64,000 bases of DNA from Ginsengibacter hankyongi. Its GTDB lineage: Bacteria > Bacteroidota > Bacteroidia > Chitinophagales > Chitinophagaceae. The translations under genes were made by a program, and so were the position numbers. The notes beneath the pieces were generated by a model. It saw only the letters and a list, made by a program, of their open reading frames with translations, ran no database searches and was not told where the DNA came from. Positions 37,066-46,565 of the stretch are shown piece by piece (the first letter of the stretch is position 1; the number at the start of each line of letters is the position of its first letter). The stretch covers positions 434,001-498,000 of the forward strand of contig NZ_VYQF01000001.1 in NCBI RefSeq assembly GCF_008710285.1. Direction: 5' to 3'.

Positions 37066-37803
37066 TCACGTCGCCGAAGAGGCATTCAGCACCCGGTTTA
37101 CATTATGCTTGAACAATCTTCCAATAGGTAATTCATGCTTTGTAATCTCTATACTGTCGGCATTATAACTGTCAATTTTATTAATGGCTACAATAAATGA
37201 GCGGTGAATACGCAGGAACTCATCCGAGGGCAGCATTCCTTCCAGGGTAGAAAGTACGTGTTTGGTTACAATTGTTTTATCGGCAGTAAAAATCTTCACA
37301 TAATCCTTCAGCCCCTCAATAAATAAAATATCATTTAGTAATATTTTTACCATTTTACGATCAACCCGAAAGTAAAGGAAGTGGCCTGGTTCCGTATGAT
37401 TCTCTTTTATTTCATTTGCTGCCTGTGTAGCAGAAAGATTTGTTTGCAGAACTTTATTGACGGCTTTCAGAAACCGTTCTAAAGAAATAGGTTTTAAAAT
37501 ATAATCTACTGCATCCAGTTCAAATCCTTCAACAGCGTATTTACGGTAAGCAGTGGTGAAAATCACTTTAGGCGGTGATTTGAGTGTCCGTATAAAATTG
37601 GTACCCAGCAATTGCGGCATTTGTATATCAAGAAATAAAAGATCCACCGGGTGCTCCTTTAGAAAGTTAATCGCTTCAATTGCATTATTGCAAACTCCTG
37701 CCAGTTCCAACGATTCTACTCCGGCAATATGCTGTTTCAGCATTTCTCTTGCGGGTGGCTCGTCATCAATAACAAGGCATTTTATTTTTTTATTGTTAGG
37801 CAT
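37066..37803 (-). CDS. LytTR-family response regulator
   Basis: The start at 37803 (MPNNKKIKCLVIDDEPP) gives a normal receiver N-terminus and overlaps the end of the upstream kinase gene by 8 bp; the upstream in-frame extension has no receiver character. The 245 aa protein has a receiver domain (D13-D14, phosphoacceptor D59 in FLDIQMP, TTAYRKYAVEGFELDAVDYILKP) and a LytTR domain from about 150 (ILFIEGLKDYVKIFTADK, FLRIHRSFIVAINKI). It is close to the 4972 regulator in sequence and layout. It is probably phosphorylated by the kinase encoded at 38964-40211. Confidence 0.92.
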   Translation of the reverse strand: MPNNKKIKCLVIDDEPPAREMLKQHIAGVESLELAGVCNNAIEAINFLKEHPVDLLFLDIQMPQLLGTNFIRTLKSPPKVIFTTAYRKYAVEGFELDAVDYILKPISLERFLKAVNKVLQTNLSATQAANEIKENHTEPGHFLYFRVDRKMVKILLNDILFIEGLKDYVKIFTADKTIVTKHVLSTLEGMLPSDEFLRIHRSFIVAINKIDSYNADSIEITKHELPIGRLFKHNVNRVLNASSAT

Positions 37804-38977
37804 AGCTACCGGTTTGTTCTTTTCCTGGTTTAGCATAGTTCGTTGCATTGTTTTCCTCACCAACGGGCGGGCCAGGGTTATCCATTTCAATCTTTAAATT
37901 AACCAGAAATACTTCTTCTTCTGCGTTCATTTTTAATTCGTGCCGGTTGGGGTACAATAAACTTAAACGCTTTTGCACATTGACCAGGCCATTTCCATAA
38001 AGATCCATCTGAGGGATTATTTCAAGGGGTATGCCATTAATAATTTTTATAAGATAAGCATTTTCTTCTACTTTTATTTCAAGACTTATCCAGCATTTTT
38101 CCGTCATTGCACTGCAGTGTTTGAAACTGTTTTCAATAAAGGGCAGCAGTAAAAAAGGGGTAATAAATCTATTGCCTATATCGCCTTTTACCAGTATTTC
38201 CATTTCCAGGTTATCAGCCATTCTTATTTTTTCCAGCGCCATATATTCTTTCATCATTTCAATTTCTTTTTCTAATGGAACCAGGGGCTGATCACATTCA
38301 TACAACATGTAGCTTAACAGGTCGGAAAGCTTTAACAGCATTTCAGAGGCCCGTGGCGATCCTGCCAACGCATACACATAAACGTTATTTAGTGTACTGA
38401 AAAGAAAGCCGGGGTGTATTTGTGCTTTCAGCAGTTGCAGTTCTGCATTGATTTTTTCCTTTTCCAATTGCTGGCTTTCTTTTTGTTTCAGCCACCACCG
38501 CTTCAGCAATTTAATCGTTACGGCTGCAGCTATTATTTTTATACCATTCAAAGGTCCTGCGGCAATACTTGCCCACCATACATTGTTTTTCGTTTCTAAA
38601 AAGGGGATAAAATCGTTCTCACCCGACGGGAAAACTTTATCGTAAATGAAATGACTTACCGGAGCCATGACAATACCCACGAGGATTACTCCTATGAGAA
38701 ATTTAAAATAATTTGCTTTTACCAACCACCGCGGCAATAAAAACCCGGTAACAATATAACATGCTGCGATGTGCAGTGACACCATCCACAGTGAAATAAT
38801 AAAACCATCGCTGCTCCAGTTCCATGGCGATGTTTTCCATAATCCTGAATCGTTATAAGGTGAACGGAGCAAATAGGTGCTGGCAAAAAAATACCACCAC
38901 CACAGCACCCAGAAGATTGCATGGCGCAGCCGGCGATGCCTGGGCTGATTGGGAAAAATAAATTCATACCAGCTCAT
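37796..38977 (-). CDS. LytS-like kinase lacking phosphoacceptor His
   Basis: The 393 aa protein has four membrane helices in the first 160 residues and a cytoplasmic His_kinase/HATPase part. At the family's phosphoacceptor position it reads IHPGFLFSTLNN with Gly190 (codon GGC at 38408-38410), whereas its neighbours read HPHFLFNTLNN. The ATP-site boxes remain (PFIENSFKHC, NGLVNVQKRLS), so it may bind ATP but should not carry a phosphoryl group at this site. It overlaps the next upstream kinase gene by 14 bp and the regulator gene by 8 bp. A role as a regulatory or heterodimer partner is the simplest inference. Confidence 0.88.
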   Translation of the reverse strand: MSWYEFIFPNQPRHRRLRHAIFWVLWWWYFFASTYLLRSPYNDSGLWKTSPWNWSSDGFIISLWMVSLHIAACYIVTGFLLPRWLVKANYFKFLIGVILVGIVMAPVSHFIYDKVFPSGENDFIPFLETKNNVWWASIAAGPLNGIKIIAAAVTIKLLKRWWLKQKESQQLEKEKINAELQLLKAQIHPGFLFSTLNNVYVYALAGSPRASEMLLKLSDLLSYMLYECDQPLVPLEKEIEMMKEYMALEKIRMADNLEMEILVKGDIGNRFITPFLLLPFIENSFKHCSAMTEKCWISLEIKVEENAYLIKIINGIPLEIIPQMDLYGNGLVNVQKRLSLLYPNRHELKMNAEEEVFLVNLKIEMDNPGPPVGEENNATNYAKPGKEQTGSYA

Positions 38978-40211
38978 ACTTTTGAACTTGAATCTCTTCT
39001 TCTGTTGTTGTTATTGGTTTCGCTTCCTGTAATTGTATTTTCAGGAAAACGATAAAGCTTTCCGGTTCGTTCACAATATTCAATTCATGAGTACCGGGAT
39101 AAAGCAGTTGGAGGCGTTTGCGCACATTTTTCAAACCAATACTTCCGTTCCTTGATACTGGTGTAGCCATATCCGGTTTATTATTGGTTAATAAAAAAAG
39201 CAGGTGGTTATCTTCAATGCTGATGCTGAGTTTTACATAAGGATGGGTGAGCATTTTACTGGCTCCATGTTTAAAACTATTTTCAATAAACGGGATCAGC
39301 AGCAGCGGTGTAACCATCTTATTGTGATAATTACCCTTTAGTTCAATGGTCATATTCATTTGTTCCCCATATCTTATTTTTTCCAGCGCCATATAATCCT
39401 GTATTAGTTTTAATTCCTTCTCTAAAGGAACGGCAGGGCGGTCACATTCATTCAGCATATAACGGAGCATGTCTGAAAGTTTCTTTATCATTTCGGGGGC
39501 CTGCTTAGAAGCAGATAGGGTAAAAAAATAAATATTATTGAGGGTATTGAAAAGAAAATGGGGATGGATCTGCGCTTTCAGCAATTGCAGTTCGGCTCTT
39601 GCTTTTCCCCTGGCTAATTCTTCTGCTTCCTTTTGCTGCAGCCACCAGCGTTTCAGTAATTTGATAGTTATAGCTAAACCTGCAACTATCGGCAATTCAA
39701 AAAGCGTACTTTTTGCTATTGTGGCGAGAATATACCAGTGATCCGGCATAATCGGCCTAAACACTATGATGCCCTGTTTCTTTTCAGGAAATCCTTGCTC
39801 AACCATATCTGCAAAATTTATAGACGTAGTAATATAGTGCCAGGTAATATATATAGCTAACAATAACAATGTTATTATAGTTAGAAATATTTTATTCATT
39901 TTTCCGGAAAAATAACCAGGTAATACAAGGTATAAGATGGTATAAGTAAAAACTATATGGCCCAGGAAATACTTCCACCAATAATTTCGAAAAGGATTAT
40001 AAAAGCTGTTAAGCCACCCTCCTTGTTGTTTATATATTCTTTGCAGTAGTTCATGGTAATTCCAGTTAGAAAAAAAGGGCATAAACTCTTTTGAATTGTT
40101 GGGCAACCAGGTAATGCTATAACCAAATACAAGCCAAAACACCCAAAACATAACATGCCGTGAAATGCGGTAAGCCGGGCGATTGGAGAATATGAGATCA
40201 TGAGAACTCAT
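38964..40211 (-). CDS. LytS-type sensor histidine kinase
   Basis: The start at 40211 (MSSHDLIFSNRPAYRISRH) aligns with the paralogous N-termini. The 415 aa protein has four membrane helices and a long periplasmic loop (about 45-85 and 140-165), then AQIHPHFLFNTLNNIYFF with phosphoacceptor His218, and a HATPase domain (PFIENSFKHGA, GSIGLKNVRKRLQ). It heads an operon of two kinases, one LytTR regulator and a TonB receptor. It is likely the active kinase of the pair. Its signal is unknown. Confidence 0.9.
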   Translation of the reverse strand: MSSHDLIFSNRPAYRISRHVMFWVFWLVFGYSITWLPNNSKEFMPFFSNWNYHELLQRIYKQQGGWLNSFYNPFRNYWWKYFLGHIVFTYTILYLVLPGYFSGKMNKIFLTIITLLLLAIYITWHYITTSINFADMVEQGFPEKKQGIIVFRPIMPDHWYILATIAKSTLFELPIVAGLAITIKLLKRWWLQQKEAEELARGKARAELQLLKAQIHPHFLFNTLNNIYFFTLSASKQAPEMIKKLSDMLRYMLNECDRPAVPLEKELKLIQDYMALEKIRYGEQMNMTIELKGNYHNKMVTPLLLIPFIENSFKHGASKMLTHPYVKLSISIEDNHLLFLLTNNKPDMATPVSRNGSIGLKNVRKRLQLLYPGTHELNIVNEPESFIVFLKIQLQEAKPITTTEEEIQVQKYELV

Positions 40212-40476
40212 AAGAGAAAATTGTTTGTTAAAGGTACAGTATCTCAGCAGCGAATTGGCCATTCCAATTATTTAATCGACTAACGTAAAATATTACTGTC
40301 ACAATGCAGTTAGTCGCCGACAGATGGTGATGATACTGATGGCAGCGACGAGTATCATGGGTCGTAGGTTATAAGACGATATTAAAAAAAAAGGCAACCT
40401 GCAGAAGTTAGTTTTGGTATGCTAAATAATTTATCCACTCAAAATATTCTTTCATTAACAATTAAAAAAAATATTT

Positions 40477-41838
40477 ATGAAAAAAATGAAACTTACGTCA
40501 ACGCTCTTTATTATCAGCGTTTCGTTCATTCTTTTTACGGGATGCAAAAAAAACGACCATCCGGGTTCTTCCTGCAATTCTTCGGCAGAAAATAATGCCG
40601 ACCTGCAAAACGCTCAACTTAAGAAACTTGGAGTAGATGTACCTGCAAAGTGGTATGACCTTGCTATTAAGCTTTCCCGCACTACACCTAATCAAAGCCC
40701 CGGGCCAATTAATTCACGGGCATTTGGTTATATCGGGCTTGCTTTATATGAATCAGTTGTGCCGGGCATTCCCGCAGATAAATCTATTCAAAGCCAGCTA
40801 AATGATATGCCTGCACTGCCACAGGTTGTTTGCGGAGAGACCTATTTTTACCCTGCCTGTGCCAACGCTGCTTTGGCTAACATGGTTCATCACATGTTTG
40901 GCAATGCATCCGCATCACAAAATTTTACTATTGATTCGTTGGAAAAATCATTGGACTCTCTGTTTAAATCACGAATTCCAAATTATATTTTTGATCGCTC
41001 TGTTAATTTTGGTCAATCTATCTCTAATGCAATATATGCATGGTCAACATCGGATGGAGGTGACAAGGCTTATCTCAACCCATTTCCGAACACTTATACA
41101 CCACCCGCCGGACCAGGGTTATGGGTTCCTCTGCCAGGTCAATTCGCTCAACTTCCTAATTGGGGCAATAACAGAACTTTTATAAAGAACAATGCTGCGG
41201 GTACGCAACCGGCGCCACCCCCCGCATATTCTATCGAAACTTCATCAAAATTCTACCAGGATGAATTAGAGGTATATAATGAATCTATCAACCAGGATCC
41301 TGAGCATATAATTATTGCGAAGTATTGGGCTGCTTTGCCTGGGCCAGGTGTGTCAATTTCCATTTTAAGTGCTGTTCTTGCGGATAAAAATTCGAGTCTT
41401 TCGGTTGCGGCTGAAGCCTATTGCAAAGTGGGTATTGCTATTGCGGATGCTATAGTATCATGTTATAAAACCAAATACCAGTACAACCAGGAAAGGCCGA
41501 TAACTTTTATAAGAGCCAACTTTAATCCAACATGGGTTTCAACGATAACAACACCACCATTCCCCGACTATACCTCCGCACATTCAGTGCAGGCCGGTGC
41601 CAGTGCAAGAGTGCTTGCAGATATTTTTGGTAACAATACTACTTTCACAGATTATAGTATTAACAGTCTCGGATTTACTCCGCGGATATTTACAACATTT
41701 TCTGATTGTGCAAATGAAATTGCGCTTTCGCGCCTTTATGGTGGAATACATGTTCGTACTTCTAATTTCGTCGGCTTAAACCAGGGAGATCTCGTTGGCA
41801 TGCATGTAAGTGCACTTCATTTTAAAGGAAACTATTAG
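40477..41838 (+). CDS. Vanadium haloperoxidase/PAP2-like lipoprotein
   Basis: This 453 aa paralogue of the 7250 gene product has a lipobox FTGC (Cys near 23) and the three family motifs: K-x6-RP in TKYQYNQERP, TSAH where PSGH is usual (PDYTSAH), and SR-x5-H in ALSRLYGGIH. Both proteins also share PGPxNxR-like and GYIGLALYE/AYCGVALYE segments, so duplication is clear. It should be a surface or periplasmic enzyme of the vanadium haloperoxidase/PAP2 superfamily; the reaction is not determined. It is divergent, at 265 bp, from the double-kinase operon, like its paralogue. Confidence 0.85.
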   Translation: MKKMKLTSTLFIISVSFILFTGCKKNDHPGSSCNSSAENNADLQNAQLKKLGVDVPAKWYDLAIKLSRTTPNQSPGPINSRAFGYIGLALYESVVPGIPADKSIQSQLNDMPALPQVVCGETYFYPACANAALANMVHHMFGNASASQNFTIDSLEKSLDSLFKSRIPNYIFDRSVNFGQSISNAIYAWSTSDGGDKAYLNPFPNTYTPPAGPGLWVPLPGQFAQLPNWGNNRTFIKNNAAGTQPAPPPAYSIETSSKFYQDELEVYNESINQDPEHIIIAKYWAALPGPGVSISILSAVLADKNSSLSVAAEAYCKVGIAIADAIVSCYKTKYQYNQERPITFIRANFNPTWVSTITTPPFPDYTSAHSVQAGASARVLADIFGNNTTFTDYSINSLGFTPRIFTTFSDCANEIALSRLYGGIHVRTSNFVGLNQGDLVGMHVSALHFKGNY

Positions 41839-41959
41839 TAACATATAATTAATGCGGGTTTAATTAAACTAAAAGAAGAGCCAATTCGCTGCTTCTTTTA
41901 TTACAATTCTTACAAATCCAATAGTTATAGTATCATAATTAGGAAAGGAAAGTAATGAA

Positions 41960-42151
41960 ATGACACAAGTCAGGAGACCTGCGCCAGATAAGGATACTTA
42001 TAGGAATTACACTATAACCAGCGCTGTCGGTATATTTCAGGATAGCCGGAAAATCTGGATTGTAAAACTTGCGAATGAAACTAACTATATAGCAGCAAGG
42101 ATAGAAGGTGGCGATATGGACGAAATAGAAAATTTTGGGAAAGCTAATTAG
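41960..42151 (+). CDS. Small PepSY-like protein or gene remnant
   Basis: The 63 codons read YRNYTITSAVGIFQ, IWIVKLANETNYIAARIEGG and MDEIENFGKA, a pattern of strand-strand-acidic end that is common in the C-terminal half of Bacteroidota PepSY-like/BLIP-like periplasmic proteins. There is no signal peptide, so it is either a cytoplasmic small protein or the 3' remnant of a larger gene. The next gene (42210) ends in a similar pattern. An AGGAAAG stretch lies just upstream of the ATG. Confidence 0.4.
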   Translation: MTQVRRPAPDKDTYRNYTITSAVGIFQDSRKIWIVKLANETNYIAARIEGGDMDEIENFGKAN

Positions 42152-42209
42152 AGTTTTCCTCTAATCATGTAGAGTGTAACGTTCCGCAGGATCATCAAAA
42201 ATACAAACA

Positions 42210-42740
42210 ATGAAAAAGATAAACAACGTGTTGCTTACCGGAATCCTTTTAGCCGCGACTTTAATTAGCCAGGCTCAAAAAATGAATACAATAGCTATTG
42301 ATGCAGGAGATTTTCCAGGCTATTTCAAGCCAGCAGAAAATATTCCGGAAAGCCGTCTGAACGAAATCAATATTAACGCTATCCGGCATTTTACTCTTTT
42401 TTTCGAAAACCCGCTTCGTGTAAAATGGTACAAAACACCCGTGGGATTTCTGGTATATTTTACATGTGAGAACATGAAGAAGATGGCGGCTTATAATAAA
42501 AAGGGTATATGGGTTCATACCCTAAGCTATTACGGTGAGTATAAATTACCGGGGTATGTGAGGCACCTCGTAAAGAGTATTTATTATGACTTCATTATAA
42601 ACCAGGTAATCCAGCTTGAGGAGGACAACCAGTTAGTTTATATGGTGCAGATGGAAGACCCAACCTCCTTTATAACAGTCGCCGTTGATGACTATGAAAT
42701 GAAAATTGTAAAAGCTATAAAAAAACAGGGCGAGAGATAA
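42210..42740 (+). CDS. Periplasmic PepSY-like (BLIP-like) protein
   Basis: The 176 aa protein has a signal peptide (to about 22, LISQAQ), then a sequence that looks like two small alpha/beta repeats: IRHFTLFFENPLRVKWYKTPVGFLVYF and IQLEEDNQLVYMVQMEDPTSFITVAVDDYEM. Such a pattern is found in PepSY-like or beta-lactamase-inhibitor-like domains of Bacteroidota periplasmic proteins, which are mostly uncharacterised. The gene is downstream of the haloperoxidase-like gene and the small ORF, in the same direction. A TGTTGGCG hairpin follows. Confidence 0.65.
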   Translation: MKKINNVLLTGILLAATLISQAQKMNTIAIDAGDFPGYFKPAENIPESRLNEININAIRHFTLFFENPLRVKWYKTPVGFLVYFTCENMKKMAAYNKKGIWVHTLSYYGEYKLPGYVRHLVKSIYYDFIINQVIQLEEDNQLVYMVQMEDPTSFITVAVDDYEMKIVKAIKKQGER

Positions 42741-42771
42741 GCCGCTGCAAAAAGCGTTACCATTCCGATGC

Positions 42772-42793
42772 TGTTGGCGGAGGGACGCCAACA
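42772..42793 (+). terminator. Hairpin, probable terminator
   Basis: TGTTGGCG and CGCCAACA arms flank a GAGGGA loop 31 bp after the PepSY-like gene. There is no clear T-run. The same stem sequence occurs at 58326-58346, so it may be a dispersed hairpin repeat used as a transcript end. Confidence 0.5.
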
Positions 42794-43042
42794 ACAGCCG
42801 GTTAATAAAACTGATCAAACAGCAGACTTAGAGCCAACAGACCCAACTATCAGGCATTAATACTTTATGAAAAAAGGTGTTAAGCAGAACTTTGAAAAGT
42901 AATAATAAATTTATTAGGCGCTTATCACTATTCATTAATTGTTCTTTATCTGTTGGTCGTAGCCGAGTCGCTCTAAAAGACTCGCTGTAACCTAAAACCT
43001 TAAAAACAATACGATAAATCCCTAATCAAAAGAAAGAAATAT

Positions 43043-43087
43043 GTAAATGGTGTTTTATCAAACCAGGTATGGAAGCTGGAGTTTTAA
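43043..43087 (+). pseudogene. 3' remnant of a Kelch gene paralogue
   Basis: The 15 codons ending at 43087 encode NGVLSNQVWKLEF and a stop, the same C-terminus as the intact Kelch lipoprotein that ends at 44721. No other part of the gene is visible upstream. This suggests that a second, tandem copy was removed by recombination. The rest of 42794-43284 is AT-rich and holds no gene. Confidence 0.75.
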
Positions 43088-43284
43088 GGCAAAATAAAAC
43101 CATCCCTAAAATGAAAAACGGAAAACAAGATTTTCAAACCAAACTGCACCAATAGCGACCCTATAAAATACCTGGAACAAAAAATTATTAGAGATGCTCT
43201 TCATTTATTCATTAACTATTAAACAAAAAATTGGAGTTTGAAGGAGTGCTTTATGATACTTTTTAACTGTTAAACCTTATTGAT

Positions 43285-44721
43285 ATGAAACGGGTATTAA
43301 GAATTGCAACTTTTATTTCAATGCTGGGAATATTAGTTCATCTTTCCTGCCAAAAAAGATTTTTGTGCCCAGACTGTGATAGCAACAAACCACCCGTCGC
43401 CCAGGCAGGAAAAGACACAACAATTATTTTGCCCGTTGATTCTGTGATCCTCGATGGCAGAGCATCTGTCGACCCTGATAATAATATTGTCAGTTATGCC
43501 TGGACAAAAATTTCAGGGCCTTCATCATTTAATATTGTAAATGCAAATGCAGTACAAACACAAGTATCAAATCTTGTGGCAGGTGTTTACCAGTTTGAAT
43601 TGAAAGTAACCGATGCCGGCGGTTTGTTTTCGAAAGATACGATCCGGGTATCCGTTAATCCGGCAGCTGGTATAGTTGATTGTAATGGTATCATCAGGCC
43701 ACTGATTAATGCACAACTGATACCAATCAGCACTCTTTCTCAGACAAGAACTGACGTTGCAGTTGCTTCAGCAGGTAATAAAATATTATTTGCAGGGGGA
43801 TATATACCAGGCACTCCTTCATCCAGAGTGGACATTTTTGATATTACTACTAATTCCTGGACAACGGCTGAGTTGAGCCAGGCACGGGAGGGATTAACAA
43901 CAGCGGTTCTGGGTAATAAGATATTTTTTGCAGGAAATTATGATCTAGCTGAAGACGGTGTTTCCCATGGTTCTTCCCATGTGGATATTTATGATGCCAT
44001 TTCGGATACATGGACAACGGCAGAGCTTAGTTATGCCAGAGGCGAAATGTCTGGAGCTGTGGCTGGAAATAAAGTTTTATTTGCAGGTGGATTCAATTCA
44101 GGAAATGGGATAGCCAATTCATATCCTGGCACTGTTGACATTTATGACGTTTTAAACAATAGCTGGTCCCAATCTTATTTAACTGGCAGACCAGCGGGGA
44201 CCACTTTAGGGATCGCTGCTACTGTAATAGGTAATAAAATATATTTTGCCGGGGGATATGACCCTTTCTTTGGTCGTTCCACTTCAAAGATTAATGTTTA
44301 TGATGCTTCAAAAAACACCTGGTCAACTTCTGATTTAAGCATAGTCAGGGGCTATATGGCAAGTATTGCGGTAGGTAATAAAAATTACTGGGCGGGTGGA
44401 TATAATACAACCAATGAGACTGATGAGGTGGTAGAAATCAGGGATATGAATTCGGGTTCATCTACGTTCAACTGTTTGTTTCAACCTAATGCCTTCTTTT
44501 CTGCAGTTTTGAAAGATAACAAGATTGTGTTCTTTACCGGGGATGGAGCAGAAAAAAACAAATTCGATGTATACGACATCGCTACTAATACATGGTCAAT
44601 TGGAGTATTGCCACAGAGCATTACCAGGGCTGCAATTATTTCTGTTAACAATACAATTTATGTGGCGGGAGGAGATATAAATGGTGTCTTATCCAACCAG
44701 GTATGGAAACTGGAATTTTAG
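43285..44721 (+). CDS. PKD-Kelch repeat lipoprotein
   Basis: The 478 aa protein has a lipobox LSC (Cys22), a Cys-x2-Cys pair soon after, a PKD-type beta domain (about 35-125, SVILDGRASVDPDNNIVSYAWTKISG broken by loops, VYQFELKVTDAGGL), and about six Kelch repeats from 150 onwards (NKILFAGGY, VDIFDITTNSWTTAELS, VDIYDAISDTWTTAELS). The repeats should form a beta-propeller on the cell surface, a binding or assembly platform. The enzyme or ligand partner is unknown. Remnants of related genes lie on both sides. Confidence 0.9.
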   Translation: MKRVLRIATFISMLGILVHLSCQKRFLCPDCDSNKPPVAQAGKDTTIILPVDSVILDGRASVDPDNNIVSYAWTKISGPSSFNIVNANAVQTQVSNLVAGVYQFELKVTDAGGLFSKDTIRVSVNPAAGIVDCNGIIRPLINAQLIPISTLSQTRTDVAVASAGNKILFAGGYIPGTPSSRVDIFDITTNSWTTAELSQAREGLTTAVLGNKIFFAGNYDLAEDGVSHGSSHVDIYDAISDTWTTAELSYARGEMSGAVAGNKVLFAGGFNSGNGIANSYPGTVDIYDVLNNSWSQSYLTGRPAGTTLGIAATVIGNKIYFAGGYDPFFGRSTSKINVYDASKNTWSTSDLSIVRGYMASIAVGNKNYWAGGYNTTNETDEVVEIRDMNSGSSTFNCLFQPNAFFSAVLKDNKIVFFTGDGAEKNKFDVYDIATNTWSIGVLPQSITRAAIISVNNTIYVAGGDINGVLSNQVWKLEF

Positions 44722-44733
44722 AATCAAGTTTTT

Positions 44734-44835
44734 ATGAAGCTTGTAATCAAACTTATTGCTTGTTTATTAATAACAGTCAACCTTCTTAATTCCTGCCAAA
44801 AAGAATATCAGATAGGAATGAGTTTCTCTATATAA
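44734..44835 (+). pseudogene. 5' remnant of a lipoprotein gene
   Basis: The 33 codons encode a good lipoprotein signal (LLITVNLLNSCQKEY) and then stop. The start resembles those of larger PKD or Kelch-type lipoproteins in this group, so it is likely the truncated beginning of another family member. It begins 12 bp after the intact Kelch gene. It could also be a tiny functional lipoprotein. Confidence 0.5.
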
Positions 44836-44939
44836 CCCATAAATATTTTTATTAAATGGCATTGGGAATTCGAAACTTAGTGAACTACAAATTATTGAAT
44901 TCCTGAAACATAAGCTGGTAAAGTGTTTTATAAAATGGA

Positions 44940-46440
44940 TTGAATCCTAACAGGATTATTTACGATGGTTTGAGGTTTTTAATCATGGTAATCTTCTAAT
45001 CCCTTTAATCATGGGTCCATTTGTCTGAACCCTGATTTTCCTGGTTAAAGTATTAAAGGATTATTTATGACGCCCCGACCTTTAATCATGGTAATCCTTT
45101 AATCCTTTTAATCATGGTTCCGACAAAAGAATGCTAAGGCAACACCAATAGCGATGGTTACGTCAACGAATAAACGTACAATGACGTCACTCTGGGCCGG
45201 GTCTTCATGAGCAGTTCCCTTCTCCCCTGGGAGAGGGGGTTGGGGGTGAGGCTTTTTCGAAAACGCAAGTCCTTGCGGAGCAGGAATAACGATGAAGCAT
45301 ATACGCTTATTAACACTGGTAGCGACCGGCTTAAATATCCTAATTGGGATATTGTTTTCCTTCGGCAATTGTCTGAACCCTGATTTTCCTGATTAAAGAA
45401 TTTACAGGATTATTTACGATGGTTTGAGGTTTTTAATCATGGTAATCTTCTAATCCCTTTAATCATGGGTCCATTTGTCTGAACCCTGATTTTCCTGGTT
45501 AAAGGATTATCAGGATTATTTACGAAGGTTGGAGGTTTTTAATCATGGTAATCCTGCAATCCTATTAATCATGGTTCAGACAAAAGAATGCTAAGGCAAC
45601 ACCCGCAGCGATAGTTACGTCAACGCATAAACGCTTACAATTACATCCGGGGCCGGGTCTTCCGGGGCAGTTCCCCTCTCCCCTGGGAGAGGGGGTTGGG
45701 GGTGAGGCTTTTTCGAAAACGCAAGTCCTTGCGGAGCAGGAATAGCGATGAAGCATATACGCTTATTAACACTGGTAGCGACCGGCTTAAAGATCCTAAT
45801 TAGGATATTGTTTTCCTTCGGCAATTGTCTGAACCCTGATTTTCCTGATTAAAGGATTTACAGGATTATTTACGATGGTTGGTGGTTTTTAATCATGGTA
45901 ATCTTCTAATCCTTTTAATCATGGTTCAGACAAAAGGAGCCAGGCATATTCCGCGGGCAAACTATTATTGCTAAGCATGAATAACGTGTTGGCATATACG
46001 ATTTTTAACACTGGTAGCGACCGGCTTAAAGATCCTAATTAGGATATTGTTTTCCTTCGGCAATTGTCTGAACCCTGACTTTCCTGATTAAAGGATTTAC
46101 AGGATTATTTACGATGGTTGGTGGTTTTTAATCATGGTAATCCTCTAATCCTATTAATCATGGTTCAGACAAAAGGAGCCAGGCATATTCCGCGGGCAAA
46201 CTATTATTGCTAAGCATGAATAACGTGTTGGCATATACGATTTTTAACACTGGTAGCGATGAGCTTCAGGATCCTAATAAGGGGAGCGCCATCCTTCGGC
46301 AAACCCGGTGCAAGCTTGTAACAAGCTTTGTACTTCTCTTCAACATCCATCTTGCGCCTCGCAATAACGTCGCCCCCGGGCCGCGGATATCTCCTCATTA
46401 CGCAGCAAAAAAAACGAGGTAGCACAAATGTTTTTATCCA
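44940..46440. repeat. Repeat cluster B
   Basis: There is no gene in this 1.5 kb. The TGTCTGAACC element occurs at 45022-45125, 45370-45471, 45476-45582, 45826-45932 and 46065-46171. The CCCTCTCCC hairpin repeat lies at about 45195-45255 and 45650-45712. A third piece (ACACTGGTAGCGACCGGCTTAA-type, shortened here) links them. Tandem periods of 456 bp (45318 to 45774) and 239 bp (45774 to 46013) are visible. Frames encoding Pro-rich peptides here are translations of the hairpin repeat. Confidence 0.9.
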
Positions 46441-46565
46441 CCACCTCACTTAACATACCCGTAACCGTTAGATTATTTGAACGTTGTACCAGCGGCCGGG
46501 TAAAGCCATTTGCTTGAAACATCCCAGGTATCACAAGCGGCAGGTCGATTCGTGAGCTCTTGTCC

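Noticed and set aside
45108-45824. Leftward frames encoding Pro-rich PHPQPPLPGE-like peptides (also at 50658-51270 and, rightward, 58366-58992)
   Set aside because: They are translations of the CCCTCTCCC hairpin repeat, recur with the repeat, and have no conserved start or signal.
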